Source: Bubalus kerabau
Taxonomy: Eukaryota > Chordata > Mammalia > Artiodactyla > Bovidae
Length of the DNA stretch: 64,000 bases
Direction: 5' to 3'
Assembly (NCBI RefSeq): GCF_029407905.1
Contig: NC_073627.1
Span: 127,113,697-127,177,696, forward strand
Part shown: positions 37,868 through 49,400 of the stretch, one piece after another
Numbering within the stretch: the first letter of the stretch is position 1
Layout: every line of letters starts with the position of its first letter
Notes under the pieces: generated by a model
The model's database searches: none
The model's input: only the letters and a program-made list of their open reading frames with translations
What the model was told of the DNA's origin: nothing
Position numbers and translations under genes: made by a program

Positions 37868-37962
37868 TCCTTCTCGAGGGGATCTTCCCAACCCAGGGAT
37901 CGAACCCAGGTCTCCTGCATTGTAGACAGACGCTTTACCGTCTGAGCCACCAGGGAAGTCCA
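37868..37962 (-). mobile_element. Bov-tA SINE, tRNA half only
   Basis: Antisense tRNA-derived half: GGGATCGAACCCAGGTCTCC (box B) and TCTGAGCCACCAGGGAAGTC (head). The BovA body is almost absent. Confidence 0.88.
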
Positions 37963-38745
37963 ATATAAAACTTACTCTCATCTAAACCTGAAGGTGCTAG
38001 GGTAGTGGGAAGAGGGAGCCTGCCTTAGGATCTCTTAAGTTTACTATTACAGAAGGGTTGTGGGAAGGGGATTCTAACACTGAAAGGGAGGCAGCTGGTG
38101 ACATTGCCGACTGTATACAATGCAGGGTGCTGGGTGTAGGCTGTAGGCCCTTTTGTTGACCAGCCACTAAACTTTGTTTCCATTTGTAGACCAAGAAATA
38201 GAGGTTTGAAGGGAACGTGGGTTCCTTCATCCTGAGTTAATTCTCCTCATCTTTGTAGTGAGGAAACATCTATACTGACCCTACAGCCCATTTCCAAACT
38301 GTAAGGTGACATTCAGTATCCCTGGCTGTCACTATGTTCTTTTTTTCCCCTTCAATCTTTCTCATTCCTACAGTTCCTGCCAGTTTGGGAGGCAGAAGAA
38401 CCACATGAAAAAGGGTAAGAGCATGTGCACTTTAGAGCAATCTTAGTAGGAGTCTACCCCACACACTCTGTATGGGTTCAAAGTTTGTTGCTCTTTTAGA
38501 ATGCCCAATTTTCTGACTGGAAAGTTAATCTTTTAAATAGGTACGAATCTGGAAGGTGCTATAAACAAATGTTTAATTTGGGAATTTACTGACAAACAGG
38601 AAATTCTGTTCTTAAATGTTAGCCAGGGAAGCTATATATGTATGTTCACAGAAACTAAGTCTGCTTTTTACATATTTCTGTATTGATATAGAAATAAATT
38701 ACATTCAACTATACAAACAGTAAAATATTTCTAATCATACTGTAG
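37963..38745. other. Intergenic, nothing recognised
   Basis: No gene or repeat was seen; it lies downstream of the unidentified frame. Confidence 0.4.
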
Positions 38746-38751
38746 TTTATT
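38746..38751 (-). terminator. AATAAA downstream of the unidentified frame
   Basis: AATAAA on the minus strand, about 300 bases after the stop codon at 39044. It could end the transcript carrying that frame, or be a far-distal RNF38 poly(A) site. U-rich sequence follows, but no strong GU-rich element. Confidence 0.3.
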
Positions 38752-39043
38752 AAGGCATGCAATGAAAAAATTGAGAAGTCTAGGGATATCAAAAGTAATG
38801 TTTCATTATCATTAGCCTGAAGTACACAGAGACCTGAGATACTTGGTAATGACCTGAACAATTTTATCATGTGGTGCAAATCTGACCTTGCAAGTTAACT
38901 GTAGTCAGTGGTGTTTAACTGGTACACTTGAGGATTAGTATTATCAAACTGTAGTTAGAATAAGACTAAACAGGCTTAAGTCTTTTGAAAGGGGGGAATA
39001 AATGGGCAAAGACAAAGTCCTGACCAAGAGTAGTCTAAGGACC

Positions 39044-39410
39044 TCAGTTTACTGTTAACCGAAAACCCGTGGAATCCAGTGGCTCTTCAGGCAGTGACTC
39101 AGGATCCAGGGCTGCCATCACCACAGCAGAAGAGAGCGCTGCATGGCCTACCGTTATGGTCCCTTGGTCAGAACCAGCCGCATGGGACTCGCTGCCTACA
39201 GTAGTTAAGTAGGGAGGTGGGAGAGAATGCACAGGTACTGACTGAGCAGCAAATGCCTCGGTAATATAAGACAAGTTTTGAGACATTCGCAGTTCAAATG
39301 CAAACATTCTTTCAAATATGTTGAAAACTGAGGGACACAATCAGTGACCCTGATTGGTCACTTTTCTGAATGCTTCTGTCAAGGAAGTACTGGAGCCAAA
39401 GGACTGCTTC
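39044..39410 (-). pseudogene. Unidentified terminal-exon-like frame (possible pseudogene or unannotated gene)
   Basis: I do not recognise this protein. On the minus strand, a strong acceptor (TTCTCCCTCTTTCAG, before 39410) opens a frame in phase 2. It reads 22 codons (KQSFGSSTSLTEAFRK...), one TGA (39341-39343), then 98 codons ending TGFRLTVN-stop at 39044. The second part begins with an amphipathic stretch (FERMFAFELRMSQNLSYI), then a Pro/Ala/Ser-rich tail. Eight CpGs fall within about 240 bp, while the flanks have almost none, as expected of constrained coding DNA. The TGA could be a decayed CGA codon. An AATAAA lies about 300 bases downstream. It lies between the inferred end of RNF38 and intergenic DNA, on the same strand. 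It could be an unprocessed pseudogene, a real exon whose partners lie elsewhere, or a chance open frame. Confidence 0.4.
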
Positions 39411-39863
39411 CTGAAAGAGGGAGAATTGGGTTCTATTACTTAGCCTCTTTTTTTTTTTTTTTTGCATCCTATTTCCACTTTCAGCATGTAATAATATATA
39501 AGTAGATGGCTTTACTCTCTTCCTTTAGTCAAAGGAAAGCAATTAAACAAACATGTATGGAAAATGACGAGCTCCTCTTTCCGTATTATGTGGACAAGTT
39601 AGACATAACATACTATAGCTAATGTGAACCAATCTGCCCAACTATCTTTTGTATCTTATGGTTGACACAAATACAAAGAACTCCAGGCACCCACTTAATG
39701 TAACTTAACTGTTCAATGAGCTCATACCATGTACATGTGCCTACACTCAAGCTATCTTCTTGGCCTTTTTGAAGATATAAATATCTGCCACATGAGTTAT
39801 AAAGCAAGTTGGTTTTATGTTTCTAAGTTGTTTACACAAACACAGAAACAAAATCTGAATTAC

Positions 39864-39914
39864 TGCCTCAAAGTTAAGTTTGGCTGCTCGGAGCTCAAGA
39901 GCTCTATTTTCCTG
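39864..39914 (-). other. Possible partner exon with coiled-coil-like frame
   Basis: The minus strand reads QENRALELRAAKLNFEA in 17 codons, bounded by TTCAG upstream and GTAATT downstream. The composition is strongly helical and coiled-coil-like, in the same orientation as the frame at 39044-39410 and 454 bp before it. Against it: the acceptor lacks a pyrimidine tract, and the phase-0 donor does not match the phase-2 acceptor of the downstream frame. Confidence 0.25.
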
Positions 39915-40020
39915 CTGAAGTCCCCTACATCCCTCCCTCCAAACACACATGACCCCTACCCTTCCCTACCTAACACAGTAACACCAAACACAACCCAATG
40001 TTTTAAGTGTACATCATACA

Positions 40021-40026
40021 TTTATT
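40021..40026 (-). terminator. RNF38: Distal poly(A) signal AATAAA of RNF38
   Basis: AATAAA on the minus strand, followed 25-55 bases downstream by the GU-rich stretch GGGTTGTGTTTGGTGTTACT (39968-39997 region), the expected downstream element. Cleavage would fall near 40000-40010. Confidence 0.65.
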
Positions 40027-41351
40027 ACCAACAACCCTCTCAACTCCAAAATTGGGCACAGGGATTAAAAATAAAAATTCATTGCACTACTTAGTAAAGC
40101 ATTACTAGTAACTTTCATAAAAAATGTACAAACTTTGTTAAAAATTTATCAAGCCTTCAAATGATTTGGTTACAGATATTTATAATACGTACATTTAAAA
40201 CTATATGTTAACTGATACAATGGAGTATGATTTGAGGAAATGACTCAGCAAATGATTCCAAAATACACCCCTGTGAGCTTTCCATAATCTGAAACAAATA
40301 GCAAAATGAGGTAACCAAATGTACCAACAGGGGGAAAATAGCTTTCTAATAAAGGCCTAAAGATATCTGTGAAAAATATTCTCGTAAGTGAGTTGGTAGA
40401 TCTCATTTAAAATATTTTAAGAGGCCCAAATATAAGAATCTTAACAAATCACATTTCAGAGTGTATAAAATCTAAATAGGCTTTCACATTTTCTAGATTT
40501 TGCTTGAAAAAATTCAGGACAGAAAATCCTAATGAGATCTTGATACCTGGAGGCCTTGTTTTTTTTTTTCTTTTTGGGGAAGAGGGGGTGCTAAAAACAA
40601 ACAAAGGTGGTATTTCATGCAAAGGAAAACAAAAAAACACAGCAGAGTTAAGGTGGTAAAGCCAATATTGTTTTAGGAGGAAAGGGGAAGGTGGCAAGAA
40701 ACCAACATCTGCCTGCTACCTGGTGCATCACCTAAGGAGTCAGCAGCTGGGTACAAATCAACTGTTCTTTCTCTTCTGCTAGCCACACGGTTGCTAAATG
40801 TGGCTAGGTTGAGCTGGTTTGGAACACATGCATGTACGCTCCTAACACACACTAACTACTTAATAAGCAAATCTGCACACATCTCTAAGAGCCCCATGCG
40901 AAGAAAAGACATTCCCAAAGAGAGATCAGCCACAAGAGTGCAACAATTCTGGATTTTACCAAAATAGACCCTGCTGCCTCCTAAATTGCCAACGGCCTCT
41001 CAAAAATTTAATGGAAAAGGGGTAGTATGACAAGAATTCATCATCCCAGAGAGGGAAGAAAGAGCTACTTTTCCTAGTCATTAGTACAGTGTGCCTTGTT
41101 AATTAAGTATCTATATAAATTAGAAAAAGTGCTTTACTTGCATGCTTCAATAAAATGAATACTGAGTGTAGTAATGTTATGTTAGATCTGTACAGATATA
41201 AATTTTTTGCAGCTATATAAAAGAGTCTATGTATAAGATGGGCTTTTGCCATTTTAAACATGATTTTTTAATTAAAAAAAATAAAGATTAAACTATACGT
41301 GATTTGTAATGTAGTTGATTATTACGCCAGTAATTTTGGTCTTGAACACAC

Positions 41352-41357
41352 TTTATT
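41352..41357 (-). terminator. Possible proximal poly(A) signal AATAAA of RNF38
   Basis: AATAAA on the minus strand inside the 3' UTR, followed directly by GTGTGTTC. Use of this site would shorten the 3' UTR to about 2 kb. There is no direct evidence that it is used. Confidence 0.35.
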
Positions 41358-43322
41358 CATTAGGAACAGGTAGGGAATACTCTAATGATTTAAAAGTAAC
41401 ATGTGCATTTCACCACTGTTTAGATGTATTTCTGATGCACTGACAAATACAGGGGCAAACAAAGTATGCAAAATCCTACTTGTAGGACTAGATAGAGGCA
41501 ACAGTGTCTGGAAAAGGGCAAAATTGTGCTTCTGTGTGAATTGACTTTACTGAACTCTAAGCTGTGATGAGCTTATAGTCTTCAAGGGAAGGCAAGTAGC
41601 ATGGCAGTAACAAGTAGTTAACACTGTCTGAGTAGAAAACGGACACAGAGCCAAACGAAAGCTGAGGGTGGCAGCAAGTCATCCCAGTCCTGACTGGAGA
41701 GCTGCAGCCTGTGCCACTGCAACCAGAACAAGGGCATCAACTGCACGAAGAGGCAGACAACGGTGACGACACTACAAGAATGAGAGGGGAATTCAAACAT
41801 TGCTACAAAAATGACTTCAAACAATCTGAATTATGCTCAAGGAACCTATTAAAAAAACAAAGAAACCCACACAGCTATGTATTCTTTTCAGAGCAACTAA
41901 ATGCAGGTCAATTCCTGTTTTACAGCATTATTTTTTATACAAAAATCAAATCTTCATTTATACTGCAAGTATTCTGGACACCTGTTATATTAATTTTTTT
42001 CTCATTCAACAAAAAAGAAACGTGATAAAACATCCAAGCACACCAGGTCTAAGGAACTCGAGCTGTCACAGCGCTTGATCCATCCTGGAAATGAGGATTT
42101 CAATGAGAAGCACGCTTACTGAGGGGAGAAGAACTAGACAACTTTCAGAATTGGAGCTTGGCAGAACAGAAACATAGTCTTCTTAAAACAATTTTGTTGC
42201 CTATGGGAGCTTGAACAAATAACATATCAGAAGTCAAGCTGAGTTAACAGATTTTTTTCTGGTGGAAGTAGAGGAGGTGAGACTTCATGGGACCAGTGGT
42301 ATTCTTAGAAATATATTACTCAAATATCTTCAGAATAGACTACAAACCTAAACATTAAAAGAAAAAAAAAAAAAAATCACAAGCACGTCTGGCTAAGAAG
42401 CTTACTGAAAATGTAAAGGAAAACCAAGAGAGTATCAACATTCAAATCACTGATTGAAATGCTAATATTGCTAACTGATGATGTATGATATTGCACCTTC
42501 TTTTTGGAAACAGCAAGTTAGAGATTTAAAAATTTCTTTTGCACGACAAAAATCAAAATTTCAGGTTCATGGAGTGAGAATCTATTACACTTTTTCCTTA
42601 AGTGACCCAGTTGGGACCACCAACAAAGAGAAGGTGACAGCTGCCTGAAGCAAAGGAAGAAGGCTTTTCTCATTCCATTCACTGGGAGGGAAGGGGATGG
42701 AGTATTCAATGCTTATCGTTGATGCACCCTTAGCAATCAGTGTGCAACAGCAAACACAAGGGGGAAACCAGTGTACAGTACTAGTGCTGTTTAAATAACA
42801 CACCAGATTATACATTGCAGCATAATTAAAACTACACACACATTCTTGGTACATGCTGGTATATAGGATCTCATACACACGTTAGCTACCATGCCCTCAC
42901 ACAAGTAGTTTCACACATTCTCTCTCTCACACACACAGATACATTTACCATCAACAGTCATACGCTGCACTCATTGCCACTCACAGTTTCTGAAGGCTCT
43001 ATATAAGGTAGATTGCTATATCATCTGGAGCTACCACTTTTAATGAAAGCACATGCTAAAAGATCACGTCCACTGTAATCTTGCAGCAACACTCGGAATG
43101 ATCACACAAAAACCAGGGAATGTTAGTGCACACACAAAATTAAGCTAAAGAAAAAGTCTTTGGAGTTCCAATCACACGGTTAGTATAACAATCCCATAAT
43201 TGTGAAGACTAATTGTAAGCTTTTATAGTTGATTAAGTCACACAGTGCAAAGAAAGGTCCATTGACCCTTTTGGTAAAGGGAGGGCTGGAAGCCACACAG
43301 ATTAAGTTCAATGGATAGTCCG

Positions 43323-43330
43323 TATATACA
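43323..43330 (-). promoter_or_regulatory. Candidate Pumilio response element in RNF38 3' UTR
   Basis: The minus strand reads TGTATATA, an exact match to the Pumilio consensus TGTANATA, 44 bases after the stop codon. An 8-mer can occur by chance. Confidence 0.25.
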
Positions 43331-43373
43331 TGTGATGAGGAACACCCAAACTAAATTTGTGCTCTTAGGTTGG

Positions 43374-43436
43374 TCATTCTGAATCCCGATGCACTTCTGA
43401 AGCATCAGCTCGGCAGATTGGGCAAGTACGATTTGC
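43374..43436 (-). CDS. RNF38: RNF38 terminal coding exon: last two zinc ligands and stop
   Basis: The acceptor is TTTTTGTTTTAG. The exon encodes ANRTCPICRADASEVHRDSE and then TGA. CPIC supplies ligands seven and eight of the RING-H2. The exon continues without a break into the long 3' UTR. Confidence 0.97.
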   Translation of the reverse strand, partial: ANRTCPICRADASEVHRDSE

Positions 43437-46400
43437 CTAAAACAAAAAAAGAGAGCACTTGTCTGAATTTTGACTTACACTGTGAAACATATTAAAAGCA
43501 ACAGAACTATTTTTACTTTCTACATAGTTTTTACATTCTCTGTTCCTTTAAGAAAGTACAATCATTTAATCTCTTAAAAATACTCCATAAACCTCTAAAA
43601 CAATAATAGCCTATGAATAATTCTTTATTTGGTTTGTTTTAACATAGACAAGACTATCCATCACCACTTCAGCCAAATGTAATAACTGGCTTAAAATTAA
43701 AACTCCATCTCAACAAATGGCATTACCATTCGTTGTGCTGCTAAAATCAGAAACATAAGCAACACCTGCTCTCTTATGTTCTACAAAGCATTTTTTATCA
43801 AATGCTCTCATTTATATATTATGATAGCTCTCGAGTCAAGTACTCTTTTCATCCAGCTTCTACTATTTGTTCTCCATCTTGCCCAGTACATCCTTATTTC
43901 ATCAACCTCCTCTATTACCTTCTTCAAGGAGTGGCCGTGATCTTTCTAAAACATACTTTCAGGATCCAGTCCAAACTCTCGCACACTTCACAGTGACTTT
44001 GCAAAAAGCTGACTCCTGGTTTTAACTCTGAATCCCCTTCTCTCGCTACTCTCCCTCACACTCTAGCCATCAGCCACACAGAACCCATGCTTTTTTGGTC
44101 ATCCTGTTCTCACATGTCAGGGCTATGCATATATAATAAGTTCCGTTTTCTAAAAAGCTTAGATTCTTTACCTTTAGGATTCAGTTTGGACAAAACTGGG
44201 TACCCTTAATCTGTGCTCACATGGAAGACTGATTCTATTTTAACTCATCTGTCTTCCTCTCCAATTTTCAAGTTATCTAAGCCAGTATTATCATCTCCTA
44301 TTCAGAATAATCTAAAACAAACCAACCCTAAAGTTGACTTAAATTATTTTACCGTATCACATTTTCATCCTACTATTAAAAAAAATTGGGGGGGCTACAC
44401 CCCACAGCATGTGTTTAGCTGTCCAACCAGGGCTTGATCCTGCGACCCCTGCACTGGAAGGCAGACTTTAAGCCTGGACTGCCAGCGAAGTCCCTTTATC
44501 CTACTATTAAAAAAGAAGAAGAAAATAAGAAGTCCCTGAAATAATTTCACCCTGGCATACTACCAGAATTTGTGTCTTTGGAATTTTCCCTCCCATATAC
44601 ACAAAGGAGAAAATGGTCAGAATTATGAAAGCTGTGTTTCAATTTAATCAACCTCCACCAAACCATGGACTATGGTCAGTAAGAGAAAATTTAATGTCAT
44701 TCTTTTCAGATGCCATCATTTTACCTTAAGCCATTTGTCGACACACTTGGCATGGAACTCATGGTTACAGGGTAAAACTCTAAGTAGCTGCCTTGACTCA
44801 AAATCACACATGCATACTACACACCTGGAATAAACCAGAAAGATTGTTTAACCATAAAACCAAGTAGTTTCTATTTTGTTACAACTATCGAAACCATAAA
44901 GCCATTTACTATCTCTTATCAAAATACCATGTAAATTTTAAAACTAAAATAATCTATCAAATACCCTTAAAAAAGCATGATGTTAAGACATTTAGTAAGA
45001 GTGCTTTGTTTTGCTTAGTGAGAGATCAACAAGAAAATTTCTGGTTTAACATCCAAGCCAGCCTTAATACTGAAGATACTATTATATTCAACAGTGTTGA
45101 AACAGCTGGACATTCATATGCAAAAGAATGTAGTTGGACTCCTACCTCACACAATATATGAAATTAACTAAAAAATGAAAAACCTAAATATAAGAGCTAA
45201 AAACTATTAAACTCTTAAAGAAAATACAAGTGTAGATCTTCATGACCTTGGAATAGGCAGTTCAGTTCAGTAGTCACTCAGTCATGTCCAACTCTTTGTG
45301 ACCTCATGGACTGCAGCACACCAGGTCTCCCTGTCCATCACCAACTCCCGGAGTTTACTCAAACTCATGCCCATTGAGTCGGTGATGCCATCCAACCATC
45401 TCATCTTCTGTCGACCCCTTCTCCTCCTGCCTTCAATCTTTTGCAGCATCAGGGTCTTTTCAAATGAGTCAGTTCTTTACATCAGCTGGCCAAAGTATTG
45501 GAGTTTCAGCTTCAGCATCAGTTCTTCCAATGAATATTCAGGACTGATTTCCTTGAGGATGGACTAGCTGGATCTGCTTGCTGTCCAAGGGACTCTAAAG
45601 AGTCTTCTCCAACATCACAGTTCAAAAGCATCACTTCTTCGGTGCTCAGCCTTCTTTATGGTCAACTTTGACATCCATACATGACTCCTGGAAAAACCAT
45701 AGCTTTGACTAGACGGACCTTTGTTGGCAAAGTAATGTCTCTGCTTTTTAATAAGCTTTCTAGGTTGGTCATAACTTTTCTTCCAAGGAGCAAGCGTCTT
45801 TTAATTTCATGGCTGCAGTCACCATCTGCAGTGATTTTGGAGGCCCCCAAAATAAAGTCCCTCACTGTTTCCACTGTTTCCCCATCTATTTGCCAGGAAG
45901 TGATGGGACCAGATAACAAGATCTCAGTTTTCTGAATGTTGAGCTTTAAGCCAACTTTTTCACTCTCCTCTTTCACTTTCATCAAGAGGCTTTTTAGTTC
46001 TTCTTCACTTTCTGCCGTAAGGGTGGTGTCATCAGCATATCTGGGGTTATTGATATTTCTCCTGGCAATCTTGATTCCAGCTTGTGCTTCATCCAGCCCA
46101 GCATTTCTCAAGATGTACTCTGCATAGAAGTTAAATAAGCAGGGTGACAATATACGGCCTTGACATACTCCTTTCCTGATTTGGAATCAGTCTGTTGTTC
46201 CATGTCCAGTTCTAACTGTTGCTTCCTGACCTGCATACACACTTCTCAGGAGACAGGTCAGGTGGTCTGGTAGTCTCATCTCTTGAAGAATTTTACACAG
46301 TTTGTTGTGATCCACACAGTCAAAGGTTTTCGTGTAGTCAATAAAGCAGAAGTAAATGGTTTTCTGGAACTCTCTTGCTTTTTCAATGATCCAACGGATG

Positions 46401-49400
46401 TTGGCCATTTGATCTCTGGTTCCTCTGCCTTTTCTAAATCCAGCTTGAACATCTGGAAGTTCACGGTTCATGTACTGTTGAAGCCTGGCTTGGAGAATTT
46501 TGAGCATTACTTTACTAGCATGTGAGATGAGTGCAACTGTGCAGTAGATTGAGCATTCTTTGGCATTGCCTTTCTTTGGGATTGGAATGAAAACTGACCT
46601 TTTCCAGTCCTGTGGCCACTACTGAGTTTTCCAAATTTGCTGGCATATTGAGTGCAGCACTTTCACACCATCTTCTTTTAAGATTTGAAATAGCTCAACT
46701 GGAATTCCATCACCTCCACTAGCTTTGTTCGTAGCGATGCTTCCTAAGACCCACTTGACTTCACATTCCAGGATGTGTGGCTCTAGGTCAGTGATCACAC
46801 CACTGTGATTATCTGGGTCGTGAAGATCATTTTTGTACAGCTCTTCTGTGTATTCTTGCCACCTCTTCTTAATATCTTCTGCTTCTGTTAGGTCCCTACC
46901 ATTTCTGTCCTTTATTGAGCCCATCTTTGCATGAAATGTTCCCTTGGTATCTCTAATTTTCTTGACGAGATCTCTAGTCTTTCCCTTCTTGATAAGATCT
47001 CTAGTCTTTCCCATTCTACTGTTTTCCTCTATTTCTTTGCATTGATTGCTGAGGAAGGCTTTCTTATCTCTCCTTGCTATTCTTTGGAACTCTGCATTCA
47101 AATAGGCAATGGTTTCTTAAGCATGATATCAAAAGTATAAGAAACAACAACCAAAAAAGGCAGATAAATTGAACTTTATCCTTTAAAATAAAGGGGGGTA
47201 CTAAAGATGCTTTATAAATCTAAAGTGAAAAGACAACTCACTCATAGAATTAAAGATATTTTTGAAAATCATGTGTCTTACAAGGACCTATATATATAAA
47301 ATATACATAACTCCTACAACTCAAAAGCAACCCAATTAAAAAACAAAGAATATGAATACACATTTCTCCAAAGAAGATACATAAATGGCCAGTAAGCATA
47401 GTAAGAGCTCAACATCACTAGCCCAGCTGGAAAATGAAAGCCAAAACCTCAAGAGGTAACACTTCATTCCCACTAGGGCTGCTAGAATCAAAAGACAGAT
47501 AAAAACAAGCACTGGTGAGGATGGGGAGAAAAGGAAACTTCTGTACACTGCTGGTGGGAATGTAAAATGGTGTGGCCTATTAGGAATGAAATGATACAAG
47601 CTACAATACGGTGGTCCTTGAAAACATTATGCTAAATCAAGGAAGCCAGACCCAAAAGACCCCATATGTTATATTGGTTCCATTTATATGAAATGTCCAG
47701 AACAGGCCAATCTATGGAGATAAAAGTAAATTAGACAGGGGCTGAGTCAGGGCTTTGAAGGGTTGGGGAGCAATGGGGAGTGGCCATTAATTGATAAGGT
47801 ATTTCTACTGGGGGTGATGAAAATGGTATCAATTTGACTGTGATGATGGTTGCAAAACTCTCATTAATATACTTAAAAACCACTGGATTGTACACTTTAA
47901 ATGTGAACTATATCTCAGTAGAGTTGCTATTAAGAAAGATGTTATAATAAGCAGAATCTTTAGGTAAACCCCTCAAATTTTACAGGAATGAGACTTTTCG
48001 ATTTAATATAAAACATTCTAGAGTTAAAAACCCTAAGATTTCTAGGCTCATAAAAATCCAGAACAGCACTGTCTAGAACCTTCTCAGGTGATAGAAATGC
48101 CATATACCTGTATGTTTTGATACAGCATCACTGTCTAGTGCAACTAAAAATTTTAACTTTAACAGCTATCTTATTGGACAGCACAAGCCTAGACTATGAA
48201 AACGGTCATTACTTACCTTCATCAAGTTATCTTTGACTTTCACACTTTTATTTCATGAAGGTGGAAAAGTAAATTTAATACAGAAAGATGTCAGAAAAAT
48301 GTACTTACAAAGTCTGTTCTGACTGGTGGTTGTTAGGATTGAACCGGTAAGAAGGAAGTTGTTCAATATCTGCTTTAGTCAGTCCTCGAGGCTTGGCCTC
48401 TCCCAGTCGCTCTGCTAGGTTTAACAGGGCCTATAGAGGGAAAGAAAGACGTATCTGCATATCCTTCTCTGAATTTTATATTCCAACATATATATTTTTT
48501 AAAACTAGTTTTATTATGGAAAAATTTTAAATATATACTAAAGTAGAAAAAGAGTATAAAGAAATTACTTCCATATGCCCATTACCCAGGCTCAACAGTT
48601 CATGGCTAATTTTATTTCATTTTTCACTGTCCACTCCTACATCCACATTATTTTGAAAGAAACCTAAAACATGGTATTTCACTGGTAAGATAGTTCTGCT
48701 TTTATGTTTAAGGCAGTCCGTCAACCTCGGCATTTTGGACACTTGAGGCTTGGGTCAAGTTTTGTTGTGGGGGGTTGTCCTACGCACTGCAGGATGTTTA
48801 GCAGTAACCCTGGTCTCTACAATATCTGCAGTGGCTCAGCACTGAAGAATCTGCCTGCAACGCAGGGGCCGCAGGAGCCGCGGATTCAATCCCTGGATGT
48901 GGAAGATCCCCTGGAGAAGGGAATGGCAATCCACTCTAGTATTCTTGCCTGGAGAATCCCATGGACTGAGGAGCCTGGCGAGGAGGATCGCAGAGAGTCA
49001 GATATGACTGAAGCAACTTAGCCCATGTGTGTTGGTCTATACAAAAGTTATCTCTAGACTTTGCTAAACACCTTTTAAGGGATAAAACTATCCCCAGGTT
49101 GAGAACCACCAGCACTTTAAAAACTAAAAGACTATTTAAAATATAACAACAGAACATCATTACACTCTCCAAACTAGTAATTCCTTAATGTTAAATATCT
49201 TTGATTGTTTCAATTATTTTCAATACTCTTTGCAATAGTTTGTTCAAATTAGGATCCAAATAAACCATGTTACCACTGCCTGATGTCTCATCTATTTTTA
49301 CTCTTCTATTTGTTAAAGAAACCAAGTCAACCGCCTGTAGAAGTTCCCAGTCTGAATTTTGCTGACTGAACCTCCCCACACTGATTCCTGTGGTTTAATA

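Larger units (their letters stand above)
40000..43373 (-). other. RNF38: RNF38 3' untranslated region
   Basis: The sequence downstream of the TGA runs for about 3.4 kb without any recognisable young SINE or LINE, unlike everything around it, as expected for a retained UTR. It ends at an AATAAA (40021-40026) followed by a GU-rich stretch. It contains CA-rich, A-rich and T-rich patches but no convincing second coding frame. The exact 3' end is inferred. Confidence 0.75.

Noticed and set aside
1..38700. Endogenous retrovirus or LTR pair
   Set aside because: I found no paired LTRs, primer-binding site or gag/pol-type retroviral frame. The RT sequences seen are LINE-type (BovB YADD, L1).
40449..40697. 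82-codon minus frame in the RNF38 3' UTR
   Set aside because: It is hydrophobic and Pro-rich, runs across a homopolymer, shows no CpG retention and has no partner exon; it fits a chance frame.
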